Shown: in pieces, positions 1-7,464 of the stretch
Numbering within the stretch: position 1 is the stretch's first letter
Layout: the number at the start of each line of letters is the position of its first letter
From: an uncultured Candidatus Melainabacteria bacterium
GTDB lineage: Bacteria > Cyanobacteriota > Vampirovibrionia > Gastranaerophilales > Gastranaerophilaceae
Assembly (NCBI GenBank): GCA_934675225.1
Contig: CAKUQA010000009.1
Span: 1-13,583, forward strand
DNA: 13,583 nucleotides
Reading direction: 5' to 3'
Program-made: the position numbers and the translations under genes
The notes under the pieces: generated by a model
The model's database searches: none
What the model was told of the DNA's origin: nothing
What the model saw: only the letters and a program-made list of their open reading frames with translations

Positions 1-613
1 CTGTAATTGACAAGGTCGCCTTTGGATTGTGGTCAGTAATTAAAACCCCTAACCCTTTTTCTTTAGATATTTTTTTAATATTATCTTTAATATCACCAAT
101 CGCAATCGGGTCAATACCGGCAAATGGTTCATCCAATAACATAAAATCAGGGCTGGCAGCTAACGCCCTTGCTATTTCAACCCTTCTTCTTTCACCGCCT
201 GATAGCGATACAGCAGCATAAGAACGAAGTTTCAGAACTCCAAATTCTGTTAAAAGTTCTTCAAGCTTTCTTTTTTTCTCATTAACAGTTAGTTTCTCAT
301 TCATTTCAAGAACAAGTTTTATATTATCTTCAACAGTAAGTTTTCTAAAAATAGAAGCTTCTTGAGGCAGATATCCGATACCTGCTTTAGCTCGCTCATT
401 CATAGGCCAACATGAAATATCCTCTCCATCCAAGAAAATATGTCCTTTATTTGGTTTCACAAGTCCTACAACCATATAAAATGTTGTAGTTTTTCCGGCT
501 CCATTCGGACCTAAAAGACAAACAACCTCACCTTTATTTATATCAAAAGAAACATCATTTACAACGCTTCTGTCACCGTATATTTTTATCAGATTTTTAG
601 CCTCAATCCTCAT
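1..613 (-). CDS. lptB: LPS export ABC transporter ATP-binding protein LptB (3' end cut by window)
   Basis: Read by translating the minus strand; 204 codons are present, so about 35-40 residues are missing against the usual ~240. LptB is the cytoplasmic ATPase that powers LptFG to pull lipopolysaccharide from the inner membrane into the Lpt bridge. Visible motifs in order: Walker A GPNGAGKTT (residues 35-43), Q-loop Q84 in YLPQEASIFRKLTV (a stretch typical of LptB), signature LSGGERRRVEIARA (137-150), Walker B FMLLDEPFAGIDP (157-169) and H-loop LITDHN (191-196). The start ATG at 613 follows an AAGGGG ribosome site with about 6 nt spacing. A good promoter lies just upstream (641-669). Other ABC ATPases share the core motifs, but the ASIFRKLTV and LITDHN contexts favour LptB over a generic transporter. 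Its presence argues for an outer membrane. Confidence 0.93.
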   Translation of the reverse strand, partial: MRIEAKNLIKIYGDRSVVNDVSFDINKGEVVCLLGPNGAGKTTTFYMVVGLVKPNKGHIFLDGEDISCWPMNERAKAGIGYLPQEASIFRKLTVEDNIKLVLEMNEKLTVNEKKRKLEELLTEFGVLKLRSYAAVSLSGGERRRVEIARALAASPDFMLLDEPFAGIDPIAIGDIKDNIKKISKEKGLGVLITDHNPKATLSIT

Positions 614-640
614 TCCATACCCCTTTTTGTTTATAAGAAT

Positions 641-669
641 ATTTTACTTTAAAAAAATATCTATTGCAA
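641..669 (-). promoter_or_regulatory. Promoter of lptB
   Basis: On the minus strand the -35 is TTGCAA (664-669), then a 17-bp spacer, then the -10 TAAAAT (641-646). The predicted start near 634 leaves a ~20-nt leader carrying the AAGGGG site before the lptB ATG at 613. Confidence 0.6.
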
Positions 670-717
670 TTAAAAAGTGTAAAAACTAAGGATTAAACAA
701 ACACATGTTAACAAATA

Positions 718-747
718 TTAACTTATATAATTAATATATGTTATAGA
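718..747 (+). promoter_or_regulatory. Possible promoter for the hairpin-rich spacer RNA
   Basis: TTAACT (718-723), an 18-bp spacer and TATAGA (742-747) preceded by TGT (739-741), an extended -10 arrangement. A start near 754 would place the Phe-rich micro-ORF and the 838-859 hairpin on one short transcript. The -35 is weak and the region is very AT-rich, so chance matches are likely. Confidence 0.3.
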
Positions 748-767
748 TATTCTATTTAGTGGAATAC

Positions 768-815
768 ATGAGTATAACCATTTTCTTTTTCTTTATTTTC
801 TCCTACACACACTAA
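768..815 (+). CDS. Possible Phe-rich leader peptide (15 aa)
   Basis: The micro-ORF encodes MSITIFFFFIFSYTH, with six Phe in 15 residues, and ends at TAA (813-815). A GGA sits 4 nt before the ATG, so ribosome binding would be weak. A terminator-like hairpin with a T-run begins 22 nt after the stop. This resembles enterobacterial Phe-rich attenuator leaders (pheL and pheM classes). However, no pheS, pheT or pheA gene follows within the window, and a pyrimidine-rich stretch gives Phe codons by chance. I treat it as a candidate only. Confidence 0.2.
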   Translation: MSITIFFFFIFSYTH

Positions 816-837
816 CCTTTTACCAAATATGAGATTG

Positions 838-859
838 GCCGTTTATAACGGCTATTTTT
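838..859 (+). terminator. Hairpin with T-run, terminator or attenuator
   Basis: Perfect 6-bp stem GCCGTT (838-843) and AACGGC (847-852) around a TAT loop, followed by TATTTTT (853-859). The T-run is only on the plus-strand side, so it would stop a forward transcript starting in the 614-838 spacer. No annotated forward gene precedes it, which implies an unlisted short transcript. Confidence 0.5.
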
Positions 860-881
860 ATGACAGTTTTAAATATTTGAC

Positions 882-979
882 CCGCTAAACTATTCAGTCA
901 TAGTTGCGGATTACAGGCAGGCTTGATTACTCCGTTTATTTATTAAGCCTGCCTGATGTTTTGGTGCTATGCACGTAGC
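882..979 (+). other. Cluster of three further hairpins (candidate structured RNA)
   Basis: Hairpin A: CCGC plus AACTAT (882-885, 888-893) pairs with ATAGTT plus GCGG (900-905, 906-909), a 10-bp stem with a 2-nt bulge and a 6-nt loop. Hairpin B: CAGGCAGGCTT (914-924) pairs perfectly with AAGCCTGCCTG (945-955), 11 bp with a 20-nt loop. Hairpin C: GCTAT (966-970) with GTAGC (975-979), counting one G-T pair, around a GCAC loop. Together with the 838-852 stem there are four consecutive hairpins in about 140 nt of non-coding DNA. I do not recognise a named RNA family, and the strand is uncertain. Confidence 0.35.
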
Positions 980-981
980 TG

Positions 982-1010
982 TTGATTATTTTGTTTTTTT
1001 ATTGTATAAT
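982..1010 (+). promoter_or_regulatory. Promoter of the DUF805-like gene
   Basis: TTGATT (982-987), a 17-bp spacer and a consensus TATAAT (1005-1010). Predicted start near 1017, giving a ~60-nt leader to the strong ribosome site AGGAAAGGAG before the ATG at 1080. This is one of the best promoters in the window. Confidence 0.65.
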
Positions 1011-1079
1011 TTGCCAAAGAGTAGTTTATTATAAAAATATTATTACAGATTTAAACATTTTGGCAGGAAAGGAGATTAT

Positions 1080-1133
1080 ATGGAAGAATTGCAAGAAGAA
1101 GTGCCTAATTATGATGAAACAGAAAGTATTTGA
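1080..1133 (+). pseudogene. N-terminal segment of the DUF805-like gene, ended by in-frame TGA
   Basis: An ATG at 1080 sits 6-8 nt after a strong AGGAAAGGAG site and reads 17 codons (MEELQEEVPNYDETESI) to a TGA at 1131-1133. The same frame continues without further stops through KIDGPIGR into the membrane protein from 1158 to 1445. The only good ribosome site of this gene therefore serves a frame with a premature stop. A TGG to TGA change (Trp to stop) would explain it. A sequencing error, readthrough or a short regulatory ORF are alternatives. Confidence 0.5.
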
Positions 1134-1157
1134 AAAATTGATGGTCCAATTGGTAGA

Positions 1158-1445
1158 ATGAGTTATTTTTGGATAACATTGGGGATTATGTTAATTCTTA
1201 TTGCCCCTGCACTATTAATAAAGTTGTTAATGCCTTTCTTTTTGCCAATTGCATTAATTTTGGTTTTAATTGGAATTTATTTGTCTTTTGTTGCAACTGC
1301 AAAGCGATTTTATGATATTACAGGAGATTCAAAAAAGGGTACAATTATTGCTATTGTTTTAATACTTTTGCAGTGGGTATTCAGTCCTGTTGGGTTTGTC
1401 ATATTAGCATTTTGTTTGTTTGTGCCTGGCAAGTTTATAAAATAA
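1158..1445 (+). CDS. DUF805-like small membrane protein (downstream part, internal ATG)
   Basis: 95 residues from the first ATG after the in-frame TGA. There are three to four hydrophobic segments (about residues 4-22, 26-46, 62-80 and 80-92). The KRFYDITGDSKKG loop matches the conserved 'R-x-x-D-x-g-x-S/k' loop of DUF805/YhaH-type inner-membrane proteins, and the tail CLFVPGKFIK matches their terminal 'VPG' motif. GPIGRMSYFW just before and after this start looks like the family's 'GRxxRxxYW' N-terminus, so the true protein probably begins at 1080. Only a weak GGTAG precedes this ATG. The family's function is unknown. The gene is probably damaged or expressed poorly from the internal start. 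Confidence 0.6.
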   Translation: MSYFWITLGIMLILIAPALLIKLLMPFFLPIALILVLIGIYLSFVATAKRFYDITGDSKKGTIIAIVLILLQWVFSPVGFVILAFCLFVPGKFIK

Positions 1446-1469
1446 AATTTTATAAAAATTTCTATGTAA

Positions 1470-1506
1470 AAAAAATAAGACGGATTGATATCACGTCTTA
1501 TTTTTT
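1470..1506. terminator. Bidirectional terminator between the DUF805-like and SIMPL genes
   Basis: 13-bp perfect stem: AAAAAATAAGACG (1470-1482) with CGTCTTATTTTTT (1494-1506), 11-nt loop. A-run on one side and T-run on the other allow intrinsic termination of both converging transcripts (stops at 1445 and 1535). Confidence 0.85.
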
Positions 1507-1534
1507 ATGTTTTTATTATTTTTGTACGTCAAAA

Positions 1535-2272
1535 TTATTTTACAAAATATGTTGCATTAACATTTGCAAAAACTTTAATTACTCCACTTTCAATAGTTGT
1601 AGATGCTCCAGCTGCTTCTGAATCCATTGACATCGCTTTATTTGACATAAGCATTCTATATTGTGGTCTGGAAGTATTATTTGTACTACAACTTACATCC
1701 ATTGTTCTTAAACCGGCAATAGTTGTAGGAACAGTTTTTGCCACTGCATTTGCTCTCGTTGATGCTTTTTTAGCAGCAATCGTCAACAAGTCGTTACATT
1801 GTGCTTCATAATTAGAAACAGAGAAGTTTAAACTATTTACATCTGTTGCACCCAAAGAAATAGCTTTATCAATCATTGAACCAATTTTGTCAATAGATTT
1901 TGTATGAACAATTACAGAATTTGAAACTTGATATTTATCAAAATTTCTTTTATTTCCTGAATAAGTATAAATTGGAGTAGCACTAAAATCAGCAGTCTTT
2001 ATATAATCGCCTTTTGAAGAATCTATCATAGATTTCAATGTAGAAATCACTTGTTCAGAAATCTCTTTATTTTGCAAAGTTGCTTTTTGCATTGATTTTG
2101 AATCATAAGTCTTAATTGCAATAGAAATTTCTGCAACATCAGGAGCTAATTCAGTATTTGCACTTGTATTAACAGAAATATAACCTCTTTCGATTGCTTC
2201 AGAAACCGCTTGTACAGAAGCACAACCTAATGCTAAGCCAATAATTGCAGCAGAAATTACAAATTTTTTCAT
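1535..2272 (-). CDS. SIMPL-domain (DUF541/YggE-like) exported protein
   Basis: 245 residues. The N-terminus MKKFVISAAIIGLALGCASVQA is a signal peptide. Cleavage after VQA is likely, and Cys17 could instead be lipidated, though the lipobox (ALGC) is imperfect. The mature part shows the SIMPL pattern: an early strand 'GYISVNTSANTELAPDVAEI', a central long helix region, 'KYQVSNSVIVHTKSIDKIG' (about residues 115-133), 'GATDVNSLNFSVSN', and the typical helix 'AAKKASTRANAVAKTV' with a terminal beta strand. Family members (YggE, BP26) are periplasmic and linked to oxidative-stress tolerance, but their biochemical activity is not settled. The ATG overlaps the upstream stop (ATGA) and has AAGGAG 5 nt before it, so it is translationally coupled to the two-TM protein. 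It is the last gene of the ligA run. Confidence 0.85.
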   Translation of the reverse strand: MKKFVISAAIIGLALGCASVQAVSEAIERGYISVNTSANTELAPDVAEISIAIKTYDSKSMQKATLQNKEISEQVISTLKSMIDSSKGDYIKTADFSATPIYTYSGNKRNFDKYQVSNSVIVHTKSIDKIGSMIDKAISLGATDVNSLNFSVSNYEAQCNDLLTIAAKKASTRANAVAKTVPTTIAGLRTMDVSCSTNNTSRPQYRMLMSNKAMSMDSEAAGASTTIESGVIKVFANVNATYFVK

Positions 2273-2715
2273 ACATTCTCCTTTTCTGATTTCTTGTCAT
2301 CACTATTTTCGCTATTCTCTACTTTTTTTACTTCTTTAAGCTCTTTCATAGACTTAATTTCAGCCGACTTTAAAATCATTGAATTTAAAGCTTGAGCTTG
2401 TGAATGAATTTTAATACGTTCAAGCAATTTTTGCATATCTTTTTCGCTCAATTGTTCAGGAGCCTTAAATTCTACAATAAACTTTTTCTTATCATTAATT
2501 ATAAAGCCTGAAATTGCGACAATTGCCCAAAGCATTAATCCTTGGTAAAAATTAATTAACGGCAACGGAGCATAACCGGCTGCATAGTTCCATAATTTCA
2601 TAGCACAAATTGCAGGGAAAGCAATAAATCCGGCAGCTAAACAAGTTCCGATAAAGATTACCATGCATATTCCCCTAAGTCCTGATATTTGAATAACTCT
2701 TGGTCCTTTTTTCAT
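2269..2715 (-). CDS. Two-TM protein with charged C-terminal tail, function unknown
   Basis: 148 residues; I do not recognise the family. A basic N-terminus (MKKGPR) is followed by two hydrophobic segments at about residues 13-37 and 52-74, joined by a short loop containing YAAGYAPLP. A mostly helical region (about 80-120) follows, then a low-complexity Lys/Glu/Ser/Asp tail. The topology is probably N-in, C-in, with the tail in the cytoplasm. It lies 17 nt after the ligA stop with an AAAGGAAG ribosome site, and its own stop overlaps the SIMPL start by 4 nt. Translational coupling suggests it acts with the SIMPL protein at the envelope; the link to ligA may be transcription only. Confidence 0.7.
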   Translation of the reverse strand: MKKGPRVIQISGLRGICMVIFIGTCLAAGFIAFPAICAMKLWNYAAGYAPLPLINFYQGLMLWAIVAISGFIINDKKKFIVEFKAPEQLSEKDMQKLLERIKIHSQAQALNSMILKSAEIKSMKELKEVKKVENSENSDDKKSEKENV

Positions 2716-2732
2716 ATATTTTGCACTTCCTT

Positions 2733-4835
<2,103 letters not shown>

Positions 4836-5672
4836 CTACATCACCATCAACAATTCTCTGATAACCTTTGTTGCTACAGCAGTTGAAACTCCTGAAGCAT
4901 CATAATCCGGAGCCAATTCTACTACATCAGCTCCTACGATATCAAAGTTTTTAAGGTACTCAAACCACCCCATCAATTCATTAAACTGCATCCCGCCACT
5001 TTCCGGAGTTCCGGTTCCTGACATTACAGATGGGTCAAGAACGTCTAAATCTACTGTTACAAATATTTTTTTACTTCTCAATTCATCAAGTTCTGAATAT
5101 TCATGAATAAGAGTATTATGTTTTTTCATAAATTCCCATTCTTCTTTCATGCCTGAACGAATTCCTATTTGCTTTATATTTTCAGGGCCAACAATTTTTG
5201 AAGCATGACGAATTACGGCAGAATGCGACATTTCTTCGCCCAAATATTCTTCTCTCAAGTCTGTATGTGCATCAAAATGAACAATTGCCAAATCTTTATA
5301 AAATTTTGCCACAGCCTTAATTTCAGGCAAAGTAACAAGATGTTCACCACCAATACCAAATACTCTTTTTCCATCCTTATAAATCTGCTCTACATTTTCT
5401 TCAATCAAATCCAAAGATTTATATGTATTTCCCAAAGGGAATTCCAAATCTCCAACATCGTGAAAATTCACATCTTCCAAATGCTTATCAAAACGAGGGG
5501 AATAATCTTCCAATCCCCAACTTGCAAGCCTGATTTGTTCCGGAGCAAACCTTGAACCGGAGCGATACGAAACCGTTCCGTCAAAAGGCATTCCAAGCAT
5601 TACAATATCTGATGAAGCATAATCTTCATTTTGTCCCATCCAATTTCTATCTAAAAAAGGTCCTCTTAGCAT
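4836..5672 (-). CDS. speB: Agmatinase (ureohydrolase family, SpeB-like)
   Basis: 278 residues. It probably hydrolyses agmatine to putrescine and urea in the cytoplasm, a polyamine route from arginine decarboxylation. All six ligands of the two-manganese centre of the ureohydrolase fold are visible: H111 in GIGGEH, D134, H136 and D138 in VHFDAHTDLR, and D208 and D210 in TVDLDVLDPS. The family motif GTGTPESGG (219-227) and the terminal VELAPDYDASGVSTA (251-265) are also present. SpeB is the likeliest member, but arginase, formiminoglutamase and guanidinobutyrase share these residues, so the substrate is an inference. The start at 5672 has GGAG 7 nt upstream. No speA or speE lies nearby. Confidence 0.88.
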   Translation of the reverse strand: MLRGPFLDRNWMGQNEDYASSDIVMLGMPFDGTVSYRSGSRFAPEQIRLASWGLEDYSPRFDKHLEDVNFHDVGDLEFPLGNTYKSLDLIEENVEQIYKDGKRVFGIGGEHLVTLPEIKAVAKFYKDLAIVHFDAHTDLREEYLGEEMSHSAVIRHASKIVGPENIKQIGIRSGMKEEWEFMKKHNTLIHEYSELDELRSKKIFVTVDLDVLDPSVMSGTGTPESGGMQFNELMGWFEYLKNFDIVGADVVELAPDYDASGVSTAVATKVIRELLMVM

Positions 5673-5698
5673 AATTTTCTCCTATATTTAACTCTTAT

Positions 5699-5725
5699 TT
5701 TATAATAAATAAAAGAATTTTTCAA
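5699..5725 (-). promoter_or_regulatory. Possible promoter of the agmatinase gene
   Basis: Minus strand TTGAAA (5720-5725), a short 15-bp spacer and TATAAA (5699-5704), about 26 nt before the ATG. Sequence matches are fair but the spacer is short. Confidence 0.35.
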
Positions 5726-5777
5726 AAGATTCTTGCATTAAAAGATTTGAATATACATACGAAACAGCAAAAAAATA

Positions 5778-6041
5778 ATGAACAAACTTCTAATAAAAGA
5801 TATTTTGAAGAATTATCCTTATGATTTTTACTATTATGGTTCTCGAGTAAAAGGAGATTTTACTAAGGCATCTGATTTAGATATTTTAACTGACAAAATT
5901 TCTTATTCCGAAAAAGAAGAAATCGAAACTCGGTTCAATGAAAGCAGAATTCCTTATATCGTAAACATTTCCGTAAAATGTAATATGGATAAAAATTTTT
6001 ATAATTTAATAAAAAAAGATTTAGTTAAAATTGAAATTTAA
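5778..6041 (+). CDS. Minimal nucleotidyltransferase (MNT-type), orphan
   Basis: 87 residues, the size of a stand-alone minimal nucleotidyltransferase of the DNA polymerase beta superfamily. The signature YYYGSRVKGDFTKASDLDIL (18-37) contains the GSR loop (21-23) and the metal-binding pair D33 and D35. In related proteins a third Asp lies in a later strand ('kvDlv'). Here the matching segment reads YIVNISV, giving Asn63. Such proteins usually pair with a HEPN-domain partner as toxin-antitoxin modules or as substrate-binding pairs, but no HEPN gene is next to it: the downstream gene is an exported protein. There is no Shine-Dalgarno site before the ATG. It may be an active transferase using two Asp, or a degraded antitoxin remnant. 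Confidence 0.75.
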   Translation: MNKLLIKDILKNYPYDFYYYGSRVKGDFTKASDLDILTDKISYSEKEEIETRFNESRIPYIVNISVKCNMDKNFYNLIKKDLVKIEI

Positions 6042-6045
6042 ACTA

Positions 6046-6073
6046 TTGATTTTTCCAATAAAATAATTAAAAT
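6046..6073 (+). promoter_or_regulatory. Possible promoter, leaderless for the 6080 gene
   Basis: TTGATT (6046-6051), a 16-bp spacer and TAAAAT (6068-6073). The ATG at 6080 begins only 6 nt after the -10, so transcription would start at or next to the start codon. Confidence 0.4.
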
Positions 6074-6079
6074 AAGTAT

Positions 6080-6643
6080 ATGAAGAAATTTTTGTTAGTT
6101 ATAGTTGGAATATTTTTAGCTACACAATTAAGTTATGCAGAAACTAATTATGAACAAATTTATAGAGAATTAGAACCTGCAGACTTTTCTTATGTACACA
6201 ACATAGACCCCGGAGAAATGTATGACGTACAATATACATCTTGGTCTCCATATCCACTTTTTAGATTAACATCTCCATTATTTTTTAAAAATACAACAAT
6301 TGAACCAGGATATTACCTCTTAACTCCGAGAGAGCAAAACGGCAGATGGTTTATTTTGTTTAAAGAACAAGCAAAAGTTAAATATATAGTCCCTGTATAT
6401 AAACGAGAGGTTGTACCTTTTGGATTTTACGATGCAAATCTCCCAAAAGCGAAATTAACTCCTTCTCAAAAATTTCAAGTTAAACTATACGACTTTGTGG
6501 GAAAACACGTTAGAAGTTCACAACGGAAACCTGCACCAGAAACATTTTTAGAAACAACTGATTTAGAAAATAATTTTATTTCCTTAATTGTTTATTGGGG
6601 AGATTACAGGTATTATATGGTACTTAGAACTATTCAATTATAA
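6080..6643 (+). CDS. Exported protein of unknown function
   Basis: 187 residues; I do not recognise the family. A clear signal peptide MKKFLLVIVGIFLATQLSYA (1-20) with an Ala-x-Ala-like cleavage before ETNYEQ indicates a periplasmic or outer-surface location. The mature part is rich in Tyr, Phe and Pro and looks beta-rich, with motifs such as YTSWSPYPLFRLTSPLFF (about 52-69) and FILFKEQAKVKYIVPVYKRE (91-110), and a terminal ISLIVYWGDYRYYMVLRTIQL-type strand pair. No Cys is present after the signal and no metal-binding motif is seen. No ribosome site precedes the ATG, but a -10-like hexamer ends 6 nt before it. It ends at a strong bidirectional terminator. Confidence 0.7.
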   Translation: MKKFLLVIVGIFLATQLSYAETNYEQIYRELEPADFSYVHNIDPGEMYDVQYTSWSPYPLFRLTSPLFFKNTTIEPGYYLLTPREQNGRWFILFKEQAKVKYIVPVYKREVVPFGFYDANLPKAKLTPSQKFQVKLYDFVGKHVRSSQRKPAPETFLETTDLENNFISLIVYWGDYRYYMVLRTIQL

Positions 6644-6648
6644 AAAAT

Positions 6649-6684
6649 AAAAAACTTGTTGAAAATAATCTCAACAAGTTTTTT
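6649..6684. terminator. Bidirectional terminator between 6643 and 6710
   Basis: 14-bp perfect stem: AAAAAACTTGTTGA (6649-6662) with TCAACAAGTTTTTT (6671-6684), 8-nt loop. It lies between converging genes ending at 6643 (+) and 6710 (-) and can stop both. Confidence 0.88.
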
Positions 6685-6709
6685 ATATAAAATCAACTAC
6701 TTTTTATAC

Positions 6710-7087
6710 TTACACATCATCTTCATCAGCATCTTCGTCTTTATTAAATTTATCAAGAACCATAGTTGCCATTTCTTTTGCAATAATATGTTGAGTTGCA
6801 GCAGGACAATTTTGGAGCATATTCATAGCTGTTCTAAGTGTACTGTCAATATCGTACCAACGACCTTTACGATTGTCGTCTATTCCTGAACCTACAGCAT
6901 TAATAATATCTTCAACAGCTTCAAATTTTTCATCCTCAATATTATGTTCAATAATAATTTTAATTAAATTCAAAGCAATTCTGATTTGAGTTTCATCATC
7001 TGATTTTTCAAGAGTTTGAACTGCTTGAGACAAAACCGGATCTTTGTCGTACCAGCGTCTATGCTGATTTGTATATTCTTCTTTCAT
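6710..7087 (-). CDS. RWYD-repeat protein of unknown function
   Basis: 125 residues, soluble, no signal peptide. It is built from two tandem units 65 residues apart. Unit 1 starts at R11 (RWYDKDPVLSQAVQTLE) and unit 2 at R76 (RWYDIDSTLRTAMNMLQ). An ungapped 39-residue alignment gives 12 identities (R, W, Y, D, D, L, A, L, TQ and IA positions). Each unit looks like an Arg-Trp-Tyr-Asp cap followed by two amphipathic helices, a plausible helical-repeat scaffold. The C-terminus is strongly acidic (DKFNKDEDADEDDV). A strong AGAGGAG site lies 6 nt before the ATG, with a near-consensus promoter and paired direct repeats upstream, so it is probably well expressed and regulated. I infer a protein-binding rather than an enzymatic role. 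Confidence 0.75.
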   Translation of the reverse strand: MKEEYTNQHRRWYDKDPVLSQAVQTLEKSDDETQIRIALNLIKIIIEHNIEDEKFEAVEDIINAVGSGIDDNRKGRWYDIDSTLRTAMNMLQNCPAATQHIIAKEMATMVLDKFNKDEDADEDDV

Positions 7088-7119
7088 AATTTTCTCCTCT
7101 TTTACTGCACTATGGAACT

Positions 7120-7148
7120 ATTATGAAGTTTTTTTGAGAATATGTCAA
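7120..7148 (-). promoter_or_regulatory. Promoter of the RWYD-repeat gene
   Basis: On the minus strand: consensus TTGACA (7143-7148), a 17-bp spacer and CATAAT (7120-7125). Start near 7113, leaving a ~25-nt leader with the AGAGGAG site. It lies between the fixX stop (7186) and the RWYD gene, so the latter is transcribed on its own. Confidence 0.7.
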
Positions 7149-7162
7149 GCTTTTTTGAGAAT
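7126..7162 (-). repeat. Two 16-bp direct repeats over the RWYD promoter
   Basis: Minus-strand ATTCTCAAAAAAGCTT (7147-7162) and ATTCTCAAAAAAACTT (7126-7141), one mismatch, with a 21-bp period (two helical turns). The second copy fills most of the -35/-10 spacer and the first adjoins and overlaps the -35. This is the layout of tandem operator sites for a regulator, though A-runs make short matches less surprising. Confidence 0.45.
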
Positions 7163-7185
7163 TCTACTAATCTTCCAAAACGTTG

Positions 7186-7464
7186 CTAACCTCGTTTGAA
7201 AGTAACACCCTTATTCCCTTTTGGATATTCCCAACCAAGTGAACAATCCTCACAAGCAATCCTACAAGCTCCGCATTCAAGACAATTTTCATAATTTACT
7301 ATTAATTTTTGTGCGCTTTCATCCCATTCATATACACCGGCAGGACAAATTACAGTACAAATTTTTGACTCACAATTTCGGCAACTTTCTTGATTAGGTT
7401 TTAAATGTGAAACTGTATCAGGTGTGTATTTTACTGTATATAATTTATTTTCTAAATCACTCAT
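7186..7464 (-). CDS. fixX: Ferredoxin-like protein FixX
   Basis: 92 residues from the ATG at 7464, which overlaps the fixC stop as ATGA and is preceded by a GGGGA site inside fixC. A longer reading from 7479 is less likely. FixX is the small iron-sulfur partner of the FixC flavoprotein. Together they match the two parts of electron-transfer-flavoprotein:quinone oxidoreductase and pass electrons between ETF (FixAB) and quinone. Cysteines: C28-x2-C31-x4-C36-x3-C40-P in an N-terminal region and C61-LE-C64-GA-C67-RIA-C71 in the C-terminal cluster region, followed by the family tail W-E-YPKG-NKGVTFKRG. C40 with C61, C64 and C67 is the expected ferredoxin-type [4Fe-4S] set. The additional Cys could bind a second cluster. 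Confidence 0.92.
   Translation of the reverse strand: MSDLENKLYTVKYTPDTVSHLKPNQESCRNCESKICTVICPAGVYEWDESAQKLIVNYENCLECGACRIACEDCSLGWEYPKGNKGVTFKRG

Noticed and set aside
860..980. tRNA or tmRNA in the hairpin-rich spacer
   Set aside because: No T-loop (GTTCGA-like) or cloverleaf arrangement and no CCA-adjacent acceptor stem could be found.
1131..1133. Alternative genetic code (TGA as Trp or Gly)
   Set aside because: TGA ends the genes at 2269, 7461 and 12221, and Trp is written TGG throughout.
1131..1160. TGA at 1131 as a selenocysteine codon with a downstream SECIS
   Set aside because: Only a 4-bp ATTG/CAAT pairing lies just after the TGA; no bacterial SECIS-like stem at the right distance, and DUF805-like proteins have no known catalytic Cys/Sec at this place.
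1373..1811. Plus-strand open frames overlapping the DUF805-like and SIMPL genes
   Set aside because: They run through the bidirectional terminator and are antisense or out of frame to recognised proteins.
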